From Kribbella aluminosa (lineage in GTDB: Bacteria > Actinomycetota > Actinomycetes > Propionibacteriales > Kribbellaceae): DNA of 64,000 nucleotides. A program made the translations under genes and the position numbers. Within the stretch, counting starts at the first letter, position 1. Each line of letters begins with the position of its first letter. The stretch is taken from positions 3,596,001-3,660,000 of the forward strand of contig NZ_JAGINT010000002.1 of NCBI RefSeq assembly GCF_017876295.1, given 5' to 3'. The notes under the pieces were generated by a model that was not told where the DNA came from, ran no database searches, and was given only the letters and a program-made list of their open reading frames with translations. Shown piece by piece: positions 18,516 to 26,310 of the stretch.

Positions 18516-21079
18516 ACGCCCACTGCCCGGCGCCGACGGTATAGACGGTGTAACCCTCGTCGTACGTCGGTGTGCCCGCGAACGACCGCGGCACCGCCTC
18601 CACGTCCGCCGCGCGCGCCGACGGCACCTGCACCTCGGCCGTCGTACCGACCGGGACCTGCACCGCCAGCTCCAGCACCCGCCCCGTCCTCTTCCACGAG
18701 ACCGACACCGGACCGCGGATGGTCTCGGTGCGGATGCTCGCCGAGTCCACCTCGTCGCGGGCATCCGGCCGTACGACGATCCGCTCGCAGCCGGCGTCGA
18801 TCACCCGCAGCCCGGCGACGTTCTCGAAGATCCACTGCACGACCGTGCCCTGGAAGTAGTGGTTGCGCGACCGCGAGTCGTCCTCCCACTTCTCCCACAT
18901 GGTGTCCGCGCCGAGATCGAACCAGTACCCCCAGCTCGGGTAGCTCCGCTGCAGCGCCACCTTCGTCGCCACGTCGCCGTACCCGTGCGCGGTCAGCACC
19001 GGCAGCAGTACGCCGACGCCCAGGCAACCGGTGTTCAGGTGGAATCCGCGCGCTTTCACGTCCGCCGCCAGGCCCGCCGCGACCTTCGAGACCATGTCGT
19101 CCGGCACGATCCCGAACGCCAGCGGCACCGCGTTGGACGTCTGCCGGTAGTCCGGGTCGTCGTCCGAGCGGTACCGTCCGGCCTCGCGATCCAGGAAGGC
19201 TCGGTTCAGCCCGTCGGCGAGGTCGGCCGCGGCCTTCCGGTAGTCGTTGGGCCGCCCAATCACCTCGCCGATCTCGGCGGCCACCACGACCGCCCGGTAC
19301 AGGTACGCCGTACCGGTCAGCCGCCGGTCCTCCGGCGCCGGGCCGTCACCGAAGCCGGGCGGCAACCAGTCGCCGAGCACGCTCACCGACAACCCGTCCT
19401 CGACCCGGTCCAGTTCCCAGGCGAGGTACCGGGTCAGCGAGTCCCAGTGCTCGCGCAGCAGCCGCTCGTCGCCGTACCAGCGGTACATCTCGCGGAGCAG
19501 GAACGGGTAAACGGTCGGCCACTCGGTCGCGGGGGAGAGGTCGGTGAAGCCCCAGCCGCTGGTCGGCACGATCACCGGCAGTTGTCCGGAGTCCGCCTGG
19601 CTGTCGCGGATGTCGCCGAGCCACTTGGTGAAGAACCGGGCCAGGTCGAGCGTCGCCAGCATCGTCGGCGTACCCACCTGCGCGTCGCCGGTCCACCCGT
19701 TCTTCTCGAAGTACGGCGTGTCGGTCGGGATCCCGTGCAGGTTGCTGAGGACCGTCCGCCGCATCGCGCGTTCGAACTGCTCGTACGGCGCCTGCGACGA
19801 GGCGAAGTCGGTCACCGACGCGACGTCGGAGTTCACCACCCGCATCCGGACCTCGGCGTCGGCGCCCTCGACCTGCACGTACCGGAAGCCCTTGTAGGAG
19901 AACCGGGACTCCCAGGTCTCGGCGCCGGTACCGGCCGCGATGTACTCGTCCCGCTGGATCCGGTCGCCGTCGACGTGCACGTTCCAGGCCGCCACGTTGC
20001 CGTCGGCAACCGTCTCGCCGTGCGTGAGGCTGATCGTGGTACCGGCCGGCGCGCTCACCGTCAGTGCGGTCCAGCCGGCCACGGTACGCCCGAAGTCGGC
20101 GATCCGGACGCCCGGCCGGACCTCGGTGACCTCGACCGGTTCGACGGTCTCGATCACTCGGATCGGCTCGTGGGCCTGCGCGGTCAGCTTCCCCTTCGGT
20201 GCCTCGACGACCGCGGCCCGCGGACCAGGACGAGTCGTCGAACCCGGGCGCGTCCCAGCCGGGCAGTGCACGCCGGGCGTCGTACGTCTCGCCGGTGTAC
20301 AGCGAGTCGGACAGCGTCGGCCCGCCGGTGATCCGCCACGCCTCGTCCGTGCCGACCTCGGCCACGCGCCCGTCGTCGTACTCGATCACCAGCCGCGCGA
20401 CCAGCCGTGGGTCGGCGGTCCACGGGGTGTCGTGCCAGCGCCAGACGTTCACCGAGGTCAGCCCGAAGAACCCGCGGCCGAGCTCGGCGCCGACCACGTT
20501 GTCACCGGCCCGCAGCAGCTCGGTCACGTCATGGGTCACATACAGAACGGTGCGGTCGTACGCCGTGAAGCCCGGATCGAGGACGGCGTCGCTCACCGGG
20601 TGCCCGTTCAGCCGCAGATCGGCGTACCCGAGACCGCTCGCGTACAGCCGCGCCCGCCGCACTGTCCCGTCGACCGCGAACCCGCGCCGCAGCAGCGGTG
20701 CACTGTCGGTCACACCGCCGATCCACTGCGCGGTCCCGAACCCCTCCGCGAGCAGACCGGTCTCGAACCATTCCGGTGCAGCCCACTCGCCGGGCTGGTC
20801 GTCCGACAGCCGAACAGTCCAGTAGTACCGGGTCCGCGCCGCCATCGGACCGTCGTACTCGATCCCGAACGTTCGCGCCGACTCGACCCTGCCCGAGTCC
20901 CACACGTCCGCGCGCTCGGGCGTCAGCAGGTCCGGCGCGGACGCGACCAGCACCTGGTACGCCGCCTGCGTCGCGCCGTACCCGGGCGCGTCGGCGACCC
21001 AGCTGAAGCGCGGGCGCGGTACGTCGACGCCCAGCGGCCGGACGGTGTACTCGGTCTTGAGAGAGCGGGGGATCAGCAC
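18493..21079 (-). pseudogene. Alpha-L-rhamnosidase (GH78), one-base frameshift
   Basis: Releases terminal alpha-L-rhamnose from glycosides or polysaccharides. Two same-strand frames together give a complete GH78 enzyme of about 861 residues with no signal peptide, hence intracellular. The first frame (21079 to about 20220) holds the N-terminal Ig-like domain (YTVRPLGVDVPRPRFSW) and lectin-like Bac_rhamnosid_N domain. The second holds the catalytic (alpha/alpha)6 barrel with NGWTGDAQVGTP, the SGWGFTDL and WDSLTRYLAWEL segments, and a C-terminal beta domain. They join cleanly as SSWSAAAVVEAPKGKL if one base is removed from the CCC run at 20217-20219. The start is uncertain: GTG 21079, ATG 21130 and GTG 21154 are all in frame. 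Confidence 0.88.
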
Positions 21080-21203
21080 GGTGACGACCGTATGAGCGCC
21101 GTCTCCACGGTTCAACCTTTCTGACCGCATCCGGCATTCGATTTCTCGTCTCACATCGCGAAACCAGAGCAGGTTGCTTGACTTTGTCCGCTTTCATAGA
21201 CCT

Positions 21204-21290
21204 ATGCAGATCATCACGAACGCGCCCGGAGACGCCCTCACCCGGCGCCGGCACGTCGATCTGCTGCGCGTGAACTCCGCAGGTTGTTGA
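21204..21290 (+). CDS. Cysteine-terminated leader peptide upstream of the sulfonate transporter
   Basis: 28-codon ORF containing ALTRRRHVDLLRV and ending NSAGC before TGA. It belongs to the short actinobacterial leader-peptide group (LTRRRHVDLxR core with one or more terminal Cys codons) found in front of sulfur-metabolism genes. Ribosome stalling at the terminal UGU codon when cysteinyl-tRNA is scarce is the proposed control principle. Located 54 bp before the lipoprotein gene of the importer, which supports a sulfur role for that transporter. A TTGACT -35-like box lies at 21178-21183. Confidence 0.8.
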   Translation: MQIITNAPGDALTRRRHVDLLRVNSAGC

Positions 21291-21344
21291 TCGACGGCGC
21301 AGCTCCGGCCCGTAACAACCACTTCCGAGACCAAAGGGTCCACT

Positions 21345-22415
21345 GTGCGTATCTCCGCCTTCCGCCCGTTCCGCCTGCTCGCCGCCACCCTCGCTCTCAC
21401 CCTCGCCGCCGCGGGCTGCTCGCGCGCCGGCGGCAACGATGCCACCCAAGCCGCGTCGAGCGACAAGGGTCCCGCGACCGAGCTGCGGCTCGGCTACTTC
21501 CCGAACGTCACCCACGCGGCCGCGCTCGTCGGCCTCGGCAAGGGGCTGTTCGCCAAGGAGCTCGGCAGCACGAAGCTGGTGCCGACCAAGTTCAACGCCG
21601 GCCCGGAGGCTGTCGGCGCGCTGCTCGGCGGCTCGCTGGACGCGTCGTTCATCGGCTCCGGCCCCGCGATCAACGCGTACGCGAAGTCGAACGGCCAGGC
21701 TGTCCGGCTGATCGCCGGTACGACGTCCGGCGGCGCGCAGCTCGTCGTGAAGCCGTCGATCACCAAGCCCGCGGACCTGATCGGCAAGACCGTCGTGACG
21801 CCGCAGCTCGGCAACACCCAGGACGTGTCGCTGAAGAAGTGGCTCGCCCAGCAGAACCTCACCGGCAAGGTCAAGGTCACCAACCTGGAGAACGCGCAGA
21901 CTCTCGACGCCTTCAAGAAGGGTGACGTGGACGCCGCCTGGCTGCCCGAGCCGTGGTCGTCGCGGCTCGTGCTGGACGCGGGCGCCAAGGTACTGCTCGA
22001 CGAGGCGTCGCTGTGGCCGGAGGGGAAGTTCCCGACGACCGTGCTGATCGTCCGTACGCAGTTCCTGCAGGAGCACCCGGAGAGCGTCAAGGCCCTGCTG
22101 ACCGGGCTGGTCGCTTCGATCGACTTCGCCGACACCGACAAGGCCGACGCGAAGACCGTGGTGAACGACCAGCTGAAGGCCGCCACCGGCAAGGCGCTGA
22201 AGCCGGCCGTCATCGACCGCGCGTTCCAGCACATCCAGATCACCGCGGACCCGATCGCGAGCACGTTCCCGCAGCTGGCCAAGGACCAGGTCACCGCGGG
22301 CATCGCCAAGCAGGCACCGGCCGTCGCCGGCTTCGCGGACCTCGGCCCGCTGAACGAAGTACTCGCCAAGGCGGGCAAGCCCGCCGTCGACGCCGCCGGC
22401 CTGGACGCGAAGTAG
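21345..22415 (+). CDS. ssuA: ABC transporter substrate-binding lipoprotein, aliphatic sulfonate type
   Basis: Extracytoplasmic receptor of a nitrate/sulfonate/taurine-class importer, 356 residues from GTG 21345. The signal ends in lipobox LAAAGC (Cys25). The NMT1/SsuA fold is clear: LRLGYFPNVTHAAALVGLGKG, the GPEAVGALLGGSLDASFIGSGPA segment, and LKKWLAQQNL in the hinge region. Followed at once by the ATPase and permease genes. The sulfonate assignment rests on the leader peptide upstream and the SsuD-like enzyme at 57810; nitrate or taurine cannot be excluded by sequence alone. Confidence 0.88.
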   Translation: MRISAFRPFRLLAATLALTLAAAGCSRAGGNDATQAASSDKGPATELRLGYFPNVTHAAALVGLGKGLFAKELGSTKLVPTKFNAGPEAVGALLGGSLDASFIGSGPAINAYAKSNGQAVRLIAGTTSGGAQLVVKPSITKPADLIGKTVVTPQLGNTQDVSLKKWLAQQNLTGKVKVTNLENAQTLDAFKKGDVDAAWLPEPWSSRLVLDAGAKVLLDEASLWPEGKFPTTVLIVRTQFLQEHPESVKALLTGLVASIDFADTDKADAKTVVNDQLKAATGKALKPAVIDRAFQHIQITADPIASTFPQLAKDQVTAGIAKQAPAVAGFADLGPLNEVLAKAGKPAVDAAGLDAK

Positions 22416-22428
22416 TAAGGGAGAGACC

Positions 22429-23202
22429 ATGACCGCGATCGTGGACGCGCCGCCGGACCAGCTGAGCCCGGTGCGGTTTCACCAAGTAGGTAAGGCGTTC
22501 GGCAGTGGCCGCAAGGCCGTGGTCGCACTGGACGGTGTCGACCTCGAGGTACGTGGCGGGGAGTTCGTCTGCCTGCTCGGCGCGTCCGGGTGCGGCAAGT
22601 CCACGCTGCTGAACCTGGTCGCCGGCCTCGACCGGCCGACCACCGGGACGATCGAGCTGAACTCGTCGCGGCCGGCGGTCGTCTTCCAGGAGGCCGCGCT
22701 GATGCCGTGGCTGACGGCGGCCGGGAACGTCGAGCTTCCGTTGCGGATGGCCGGCGTACCGAAGACGCAGCGGCGCGCGAAGGCGGCCGACCTGCTCGAA
22801 CTGGTGCGACTCAAGGGTCTCGGGGACAAGCGTCCGCACGAGCTGTCCGGTGGTATGCGGCAACGAGTCGCCCTCGCCCGCGCCCTGGCGTCCACGACGG
22901 ACAGCGCCGACGCGGGCAAGCCGTCGTTGCTGTTGATGGACGAGCCGTTCTCCGCGCTGGACGCGATCACGCGGGACGTCCTGCAGGGCGAGCTGCTGCG
23001 GATCTGGCGCGCCACCGGTACGGCGATCCTGTTCGTCACGCACGACGTACGCGAGGCCGTGCGGCTCGGGCAACGCGTCGTACTGCTGTCGTCGCGGCCC
23101 GGGCGCGTGGTGCGGGAGTGGGATGTGGAGGACACGCCCGAGACGGTCGAGGAGATCAACACCGCGCTGCGAAGGGTGATCAGCAGCCATGCCGCCGCTT
23201 GA
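22429..23202 (+). CDS. ssuB: ABC transporter ATP-binding protein, sulfonate type
   Basis: 257-residue ATPase that powers the importer. Walker A is GASGCGKST, the Q-loop lies in FQEAALMPWLTA, the ABC signature is LSGGMRQR, Walker B is LLLMDEPFSALD, and the switch His is in VTHDVREAV. These details (short Q-loop spacing, EAALMPWL) are characteristic of the SsuB/TauB/NrtD group. It starts 13 bp after ssuA and overlaps the permease gene by 14 bp, so the three are one operon. Confidence 0.93.
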   Translation: MTAIVDAPPDQLSPVRFHQVGKAFGSGRKAVVALDGVDLEVRGGEFVCLLGASGCGKSTLLNLVAGLDRPTTGTIELNSSRPAVVFQEAALMPWLTAAGNVELPLRMAGVPKTQRRAKAADLLELVRLKGLGDKRPHELSGGMRQRVALARALASTTDSADAGKPSLLLMDEPFSALDAITRDVLQGELLRIWRATGTAILFVTHDVREAVRLGQRVVLLSSRPGRVVREWDVEDTPETVEEINTALRRVISSHAAA

Positions 23203-24082
23203 CCTTCAGGACGGCCGGGACAGCCAGGACGGCACGGTCGAGGCCGGGCTCGATGCTCTCGACACACCGGTCCACGCACTCGAAGGTTCGCGGCTCCGGC
23301 GGATCGCTGCGCGGGTCCTCCCGCCGGTCGGCGCGATCGTCCTGTTCGTGGCGATCTGGCAGGCGTTGTGGGCGGCGGCGTTCTGGCCCGAGTTCAAGCT
23401 GCCCGCGCCGGCCGCCGTCTGGGGGCAGATCTGGCAGCTGGTGACCAGCGGGCAGATCCTCGAGCTGTTCTGGGTCTCGGTGCACCGGGCGGTGATCGGG
23501 TTCGCGATCTCGCTGCTGATCGCGGTACCGCTCGGGCTCGCGATCGCGAACCTGCAGGTCGTACGGCGGGGGATCGGGCCGCTCGTCTCCGGGCTGCAGA
23601 GCCTGCCGTCGGTGGCGTGGGTCCCGGCCGCGATCCTGTGGTTCGGGCTGAACGACCGGGCGATCTACTGGGTCGTCCTGCTCGGCGCGGTGCCGTCGAT
23701 CGCGAACGGGCTGGTGTCCGGGCTCGACCAGGTGCCGCCGATCCTGCCGCGGGTCGGCAAGGCGCTCGGCGCCGGGCGCTGGGGCGGGATCCGGTACATC
23801 CTGCTGCCGGCCGCGCTGCCCGGGTTCCTCGGCGGGCTCAAGCAGGGCTGGGCGTTCTCGTGGCGGTCGCTGATGGCGGCCGAGCTGATCGCGACCTCAC
23901 CGGAACTCGGCGAGGGCCTCGGCCAGTTCCTGCACAACGGCATGTCGCTGTCCGACATCTCGATGGTGTTCGCCGGCATCGTGCTGATCTTCGTGGTCGG
24001 CGTCGGCATCGAACTGCTCGTCTTCCGCCCCCTCGAGAACAGCGTCCTCCGCGCGCGGGGACTCACCGCCTCCGCACGCTGA
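23189..24082 (+). CDS. ssuC: ABC transporter permease, sulfonate type
   Basis: 297-residue integral membrane protein with about six helices after a 45-residue cytoplasmic N-terminus. The BPD_transp_1 fold and the EAA loop region (VGKALGAGRWGGIRYILLPAALPGFLGGLKQGWAFSWRSL, here split over two motifs) identify an SsuC/TauC-type permease. ATG 23189 lies inside the end of ssuB, giving translational coupling. It should form the homodimeric channel for the ssuA-ssuB components. Confidence 0.93.
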   Translation: MPPLDLQDGRDSQDGTVEAGLDALDTPVHALEGSRLRRIAARVLPPVGAIVLFVAIWQALWAAAFWPEFKLPAPAAVWGQIWQLVTSGQILELFWVSVHRAVIGFAISLLIAVPLGLAIANLQVVRRGIGPLVSGLQSLPSVAWVPAAILWFGLNDRAIYWVVLLGAVPSIANGLVSGLDQVPPILPRVGKALGAGRWGGIRYILLPAALPGFLGGLKQGWAFSWRSLMAAELIATSPELGEGLGQFLHNGMSLSDISMVFAGIVLIFVVGVGIELLVFRPLENSVLRARGLTASAR

Positions 24083-24108
24083 GACACCACGGGCCGTACT
24101 GTTGGACC

Positions 24109-24483
24109 GTGGTCCGATTCCTGCCGTTCCTGATCAGCCTGGTACTGACCGTGTACGCGCTGTTCTCCTGCATCCAGACGCCCGACGAGGACGTCCCGCA
24201 CCTGCCGAAGCTGGTGTGGATCATCCTGATCGTGTTCGTCCCGTTCGCCGGGCCGATCGTCTGGCTGCTGATGTCCCGCACGCAGGTCAGCCATCCGGAG
24301 GCCGTCGTACGACGGCCCGCGGCATCGCCGGCCGCGCGGCCGCCGGCGCCCGACGACGATCCGGACTTCCTCAAGTCACTGGACCGCTACCGGGACCCGC
24401 GGACCGCCGTGCAGCCGCCGGAGCCCGAGGACAAGCCCAAGGACGGCGACACCGACACCGACCCAGAGGACGGTAAGGCCTGA
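24109..24483 (+). CDS. PLDc_N domain membrane protein
   Basis: 124-residue protein from GTG 24109 with two transmembrane helices (FLPFLISLVLTVYALFSCI and LVWIILIVFVPFAGPIVWLL) forming the phospholipase-D nuclease N-terminal-type domain, a small membrane module found alone in many actinobacteria. The remaining tail is Pro/Asp/Arg-rich and probably disordered (PPAPDDDPDFLKSLDRYRDP). No catalytic PLD motif is present. Function unknown. A palindromic terminator separates it from the convergent whiB-type gene. Confidence 0.82.
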   Translation: MVRFLPFLISLVLTVYALFSCIQTPDEDVPHLPKLVWIILIVFVPFAGPIVWLLMSRTQVSHPEAVVRRPAASPAARPPAPDDDPDFLKSLDRYRDPRTAVQPPEPEDKPKDGDTDTDPEDGKA

Positions 24484-24491
24484 TTTCACAG

Positions 24492-24513
24492 AGCTCGCTG
24501 CCGGCAGCGAGCT
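24492..24513. terminator. Bidirectional terminator-like palindrome between convergent genes
   Basis: A perfect 22-bp palindrome, AGCTCGCTGCC followed directly by GGCAGCGAGCT, lies between the stop of the PLDc_N gene (24483) and the stop of the WhiB gene (24512). It would fold into a hairpin on either transcript. No long T tract follows. Confidence 0.6.
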
Positions 24514-24805
24514 ACGCGGACTTCCGGTGTTCCGGCAGGACCGTGTTGTCGCGCTCGGACTCCGTGGTGCCGCCCCAGACGCCGTACGGCTCACCGACCG
24601 ACAGTGCGTGCTGCCGGCACTCGGGCTGCACCGGGCAGGTGCCGCACAGCGACTTGGCCACCATCTCGCGAGCGCGTTTGCGAACGCCACGCTCCGATTC
24701 GGGTGAGAAGAAGAGCTCCGGGTTGACGTCCCGGCAAGCAGCTTGTGACTGCCAGTCCCACAGATCCATGAGCGGGCGGGGCAGGCGAGGCATCCCTCTC
24801 GACAT
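24512..24805 (-). CDS. WhiB-family iron-sulfur transcription factor (WhiD/WhiB3-like)
   Basis: 97-residue Wbl protein with a predicted 4Fe-4S cluster held by Cys24, Cys54, Cys57 and Cys63, and the conserved G(V/I)WGG turn (EPYGVWGGTTESERD) that contacts sigma factor region 4. The opening LWDWQSQAACRDVNPELFFSPESERG (in two parts) matches the WhiD/WhiB3 subgroup better than WhiB1, WhiB2 or WblA. The subgroup acts in development and redox or lipid control. SD AAGGAGG lies 5 bp before ATG 24805, and a good promoter is seen at 24851-24879. Confidence 0.92.
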   Translation of the reverse strand: MSRGMPRLPRPLMDLWDWQSQAACRDVNPELFFSPESERGVRKRAREMVAKSLCGTCPVQPECRQHALSVGEPYGVWGGTTESERDNTVLPEHRKSA

Positions 24806-24850
24806 GGCAACCTCCTTGACTCACCGTGAGCGCGGACGGGCGCTCGGTGA

Positions 24851-24879
24851 AAACTATGCTCATCTCTTACGTAGTTCAA
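24851..24879 (-). promoter_or_regulatory. Promoter of the WhiB gene
   Basis: On the minus strand, -35 TTGAAC (24879-24874) and -10 TAGTTT (24856-24851) are spaced by exactly 17 bp, about 45 bp before the WhiB ATG. Fits a housekeeping sigma-A-type promoter; the start site is not proven. Confidence 0.55.
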
Positions 24880-24981
24880 CCCTTGTTGTCTCGAAGTTCG
24901 GGCCATTCGTTATCGGCGCGTGCCGTCGCGGCCCGTGATCGGCGGTTTTCAGGCGGAAAGCGTGTTCACGTCATCACCTGA

Positions 24982-24997
24982 TGTGACATAGGTCACT
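24982..24997. promoter_or_regulatory. Candidate Crp-type binding site upstream of the WhiB gene
   Basis: TGTGACATAGGTCACT fits the Crp/Fnr consensus TGTGA-N6-TCAC(A/T). It is AT-richer than its surroundings and lies about 180 bp upstream of the WhiB start on the divergent side, within the 286-bp gap before the phosphatase gene (whose 3' end faces it). Actinobacterial Crp/GlxR proteins use this consensus. Binding is inferred. Confidence 0.45.
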
Positions 24998-25091
24998 TTA
25001 TCGGTGCAAAGTCGTCTGCACGTGCAGATGCCCAGGCGCCGTTTCAGGCCCTGTTTCATGCCCTGTTTCGGGCGCTAATTCGGGGCAGGCT

Positions 25092-25634
25092 TCAGGCGTC
25101 GTAGCGGTAGTACTCGTGCGCTCCGTGCGCGGTGGTCTTCGCACCCGTCAGGGCCTGGATCACCGTCGCGTGGGTGACCACCAGCACCGGACCGTCGGTA
25201 CTCGCGGTGTGCCGGGCGACGGCCTCCAGGGCACGTTCGCGGACCCGGGACAGCGGCTCCCAGGGGCGCTGGATCCCCTCCGGCCACTCACCGCCGTACG
25301 CCTCGAACTCGGCCTGCGCCGCGCGGACGTCCGCGGCGCTGCGCCAGAGCCCGGTGTGGTCCGGCAGCCAGTCGCGCAGGTCGTGGTCGACCTTGACGCC
25401 GAGTGCGAGCCGGTGGCCGATGATCGCGGCGCTGTGCAAGGCCCGGGTGAACGGGGAGCTGACCAGGTACGTCGCGCGGATGCCGGCCAGCAGGTCCGCG
25501 AGTTCCTCGGCCTGTTTCATGCCGACTGCGGTGAGCGGAGCGGAGTCGGCCGCCATTCCCGGCCAGCCGCGGGAGTCGATCGGCGCGTAGTCCGGCTCAC
25601 CGTGCCGAACCAGGTAGATCTGCGTCACGGGCAT
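25092..25634 (-). CDS. Histidine phosphatase (phosphoglycerate mutase-like) family protein
   Basis: 180-residue branch-1 histidine phosphatase. Phosphohistidine His11 lies in LVRHGEPDY, with the second catalytic His155 in LVVTHATVI and Arg residues in SSPFTRALHSA. The length suits a small-molecule phosphatase rather than a true glycolytic mutase. The physiological substrate cannot be deduced; nothing in the neighbourhood points to one. Confidence 0.88.
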   Translation of the reverse strand: MPVTQIYLVRHGEPDYAPIDSRGWPGMAADSAPLTAVGMKQAEELADLLAGIRATYLVSSPFTRALHSAAIIGHRLALGVKVDHDLRDWLPDHTGLWRSAADVRAAQAEFEAYGGEWPEGIQRPWEPLSRVRERALEAVARHTASTDGPVLVVTHATVIQALTGAKTTAHGAHEYYRYDA

Positions 25635-25673
25635 CGGCGCTGCCTGCAGTGGATCTGGATCACGGCCACGGTT

Positions 25674-26015
25674 CTACCTCAGATGTCGGGCCCCCGCCCA
25701 TCCACGAGGGTGGCCGGGCGGCGGCGTGAGCGGATCTGGGACCGAGCTTTCGGGCCGGACCTGGTGGAGCTCCTCGAACAGGTTGCCCGGTGGCCGCGGC
25801 GAGTCGATCCAGCGGATCTCGGTCGCGCCCTGGTGGCCGTGCACGGCCAGGATGGACTCGACGTTCGGCCAGACGGCGGTCGCCGGGTTGTCACCGCGCC
25901 AGCGCAGGGCCACCGATCCGTCGGTGAACTCACACCCTTCCGCCACCACACCCGTCCCCGACACACCACTGGGATCCCGGTACCGAACCAGCTCAAAGGT
26001 CCGTGGCCTCACCAC
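25674..26015 (-). CDS. Hypothetical protein, paralogue of the protein at 35777-36100
   Basis: 113-residue protein beginning MVRPRTFELVRYRDPSGVSG. It shares with the second copy in this window the pattern FELVRY.D.SGVSGTGVVAEG, then FTDGSVALRW.G.NP.TAVWP and SILAVHGH.GAT..RW.D. The fold looks like a small beta barrel or beta sandwich. The family is common in actinobacteria and their phages and has no assigned function that I know. The C-terminal tail after residue 78 is Pro-rich and unrelated to the paralogue. It is divergent from the DAHP synthase leader. Confidence 0.78.
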   Translation of the reverse strand: MVRPRTFELVRYRDPSGVSGTGVVAEGCEFTDGSVALRWRGDNPATAVWPNVESILAVHGHQGATEIRWIDSPRPPGNLFEELHQVRPESSVPDPLTPPPGHPRGWAGARHLR

Positions 26016-26110
26016 CCTGCTGCACTCCCCGATGTCTCGACCCGTCTTTCAGCAGTCAACGAGGCCACACACCTGATGGTTACTGGTCAGTGCCTCTGGG
26101 TGATGGTGCT

Positions 26111-26191
26111 ATGGTCGTCCCCGTGAAGCGTTGCTATTGGCGATTTTTTGAGTGGCCGGCCTTGGTGCCGGGCGACTCAGCCGATCGCTGA
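26111..26191 (+). CDS. Aromatic-residue leader peptide of the DAHP synthase gene
   Basis: 26-residue ORF (ATG 26111, TGA 26189-26191) whose centre reads RCYWRFFEWP: one Tyr, two Phe and two Trp codons within seven positions, otherwise rare residues. It is followed by a strong intrinsic terminator and sits 120 bp before an enzyme of aromatic amino acid synthesis. This is the classic arrangement for ribosome-mediated transcription attenuation: starvation for charged aromatic tRNAs stalls the ribosome and lets the antiterminator form. Confidence 0.82.
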   Translation: MVVPVKRCYWRFFEWPALVPGDSADR

Positions 26192-26248
26192 CGCCCACCG
26201 CAGACACCAGAGCCGGCACGAAGGCAAGGACATCCGTCCTTGCCTTTT
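26159..26248 (+). promoter_or_regulatory. Transcription attenuator (antiterminator/terminator pair) before DAHP synthase
   Basis: Terminator: GGCAAGGAC (26223-26231), loop ATCC, GTCCTTGCC (26236-26244), then TTTTCT, a perfect 9-bp stem with a U tract. Alternative: GCCTTGGTGCCGG (26159-26171, inside the leader ORF) can pair with CCGGCACGAAGGC (26213-26225), 12 of 13 bases, using the first bases of the terminator's left arm. The two folds are mutually exclusive. A ribosome paused at the Tyr/Phe codons (26135-26149) would leave the antiterminator arm largely free. Confidence 0.75.
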
Positions 26249-26310
26249 CTCGTATCCCAGCCGGCTGCCTGCGCTGCAACGCGAGCGGACCGGCGGAAAG
26301 GTCCCCAGTA

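Noticed and set aside
24991..25080. Possible riboswitch in the AT-richer region upstream of the WhiB gene
   Set aside because: Only short direct repeats (gccctgtttc) and the Crp-like dyad are seen; no known riboswitch core and it lies upstream of the likely promoter.
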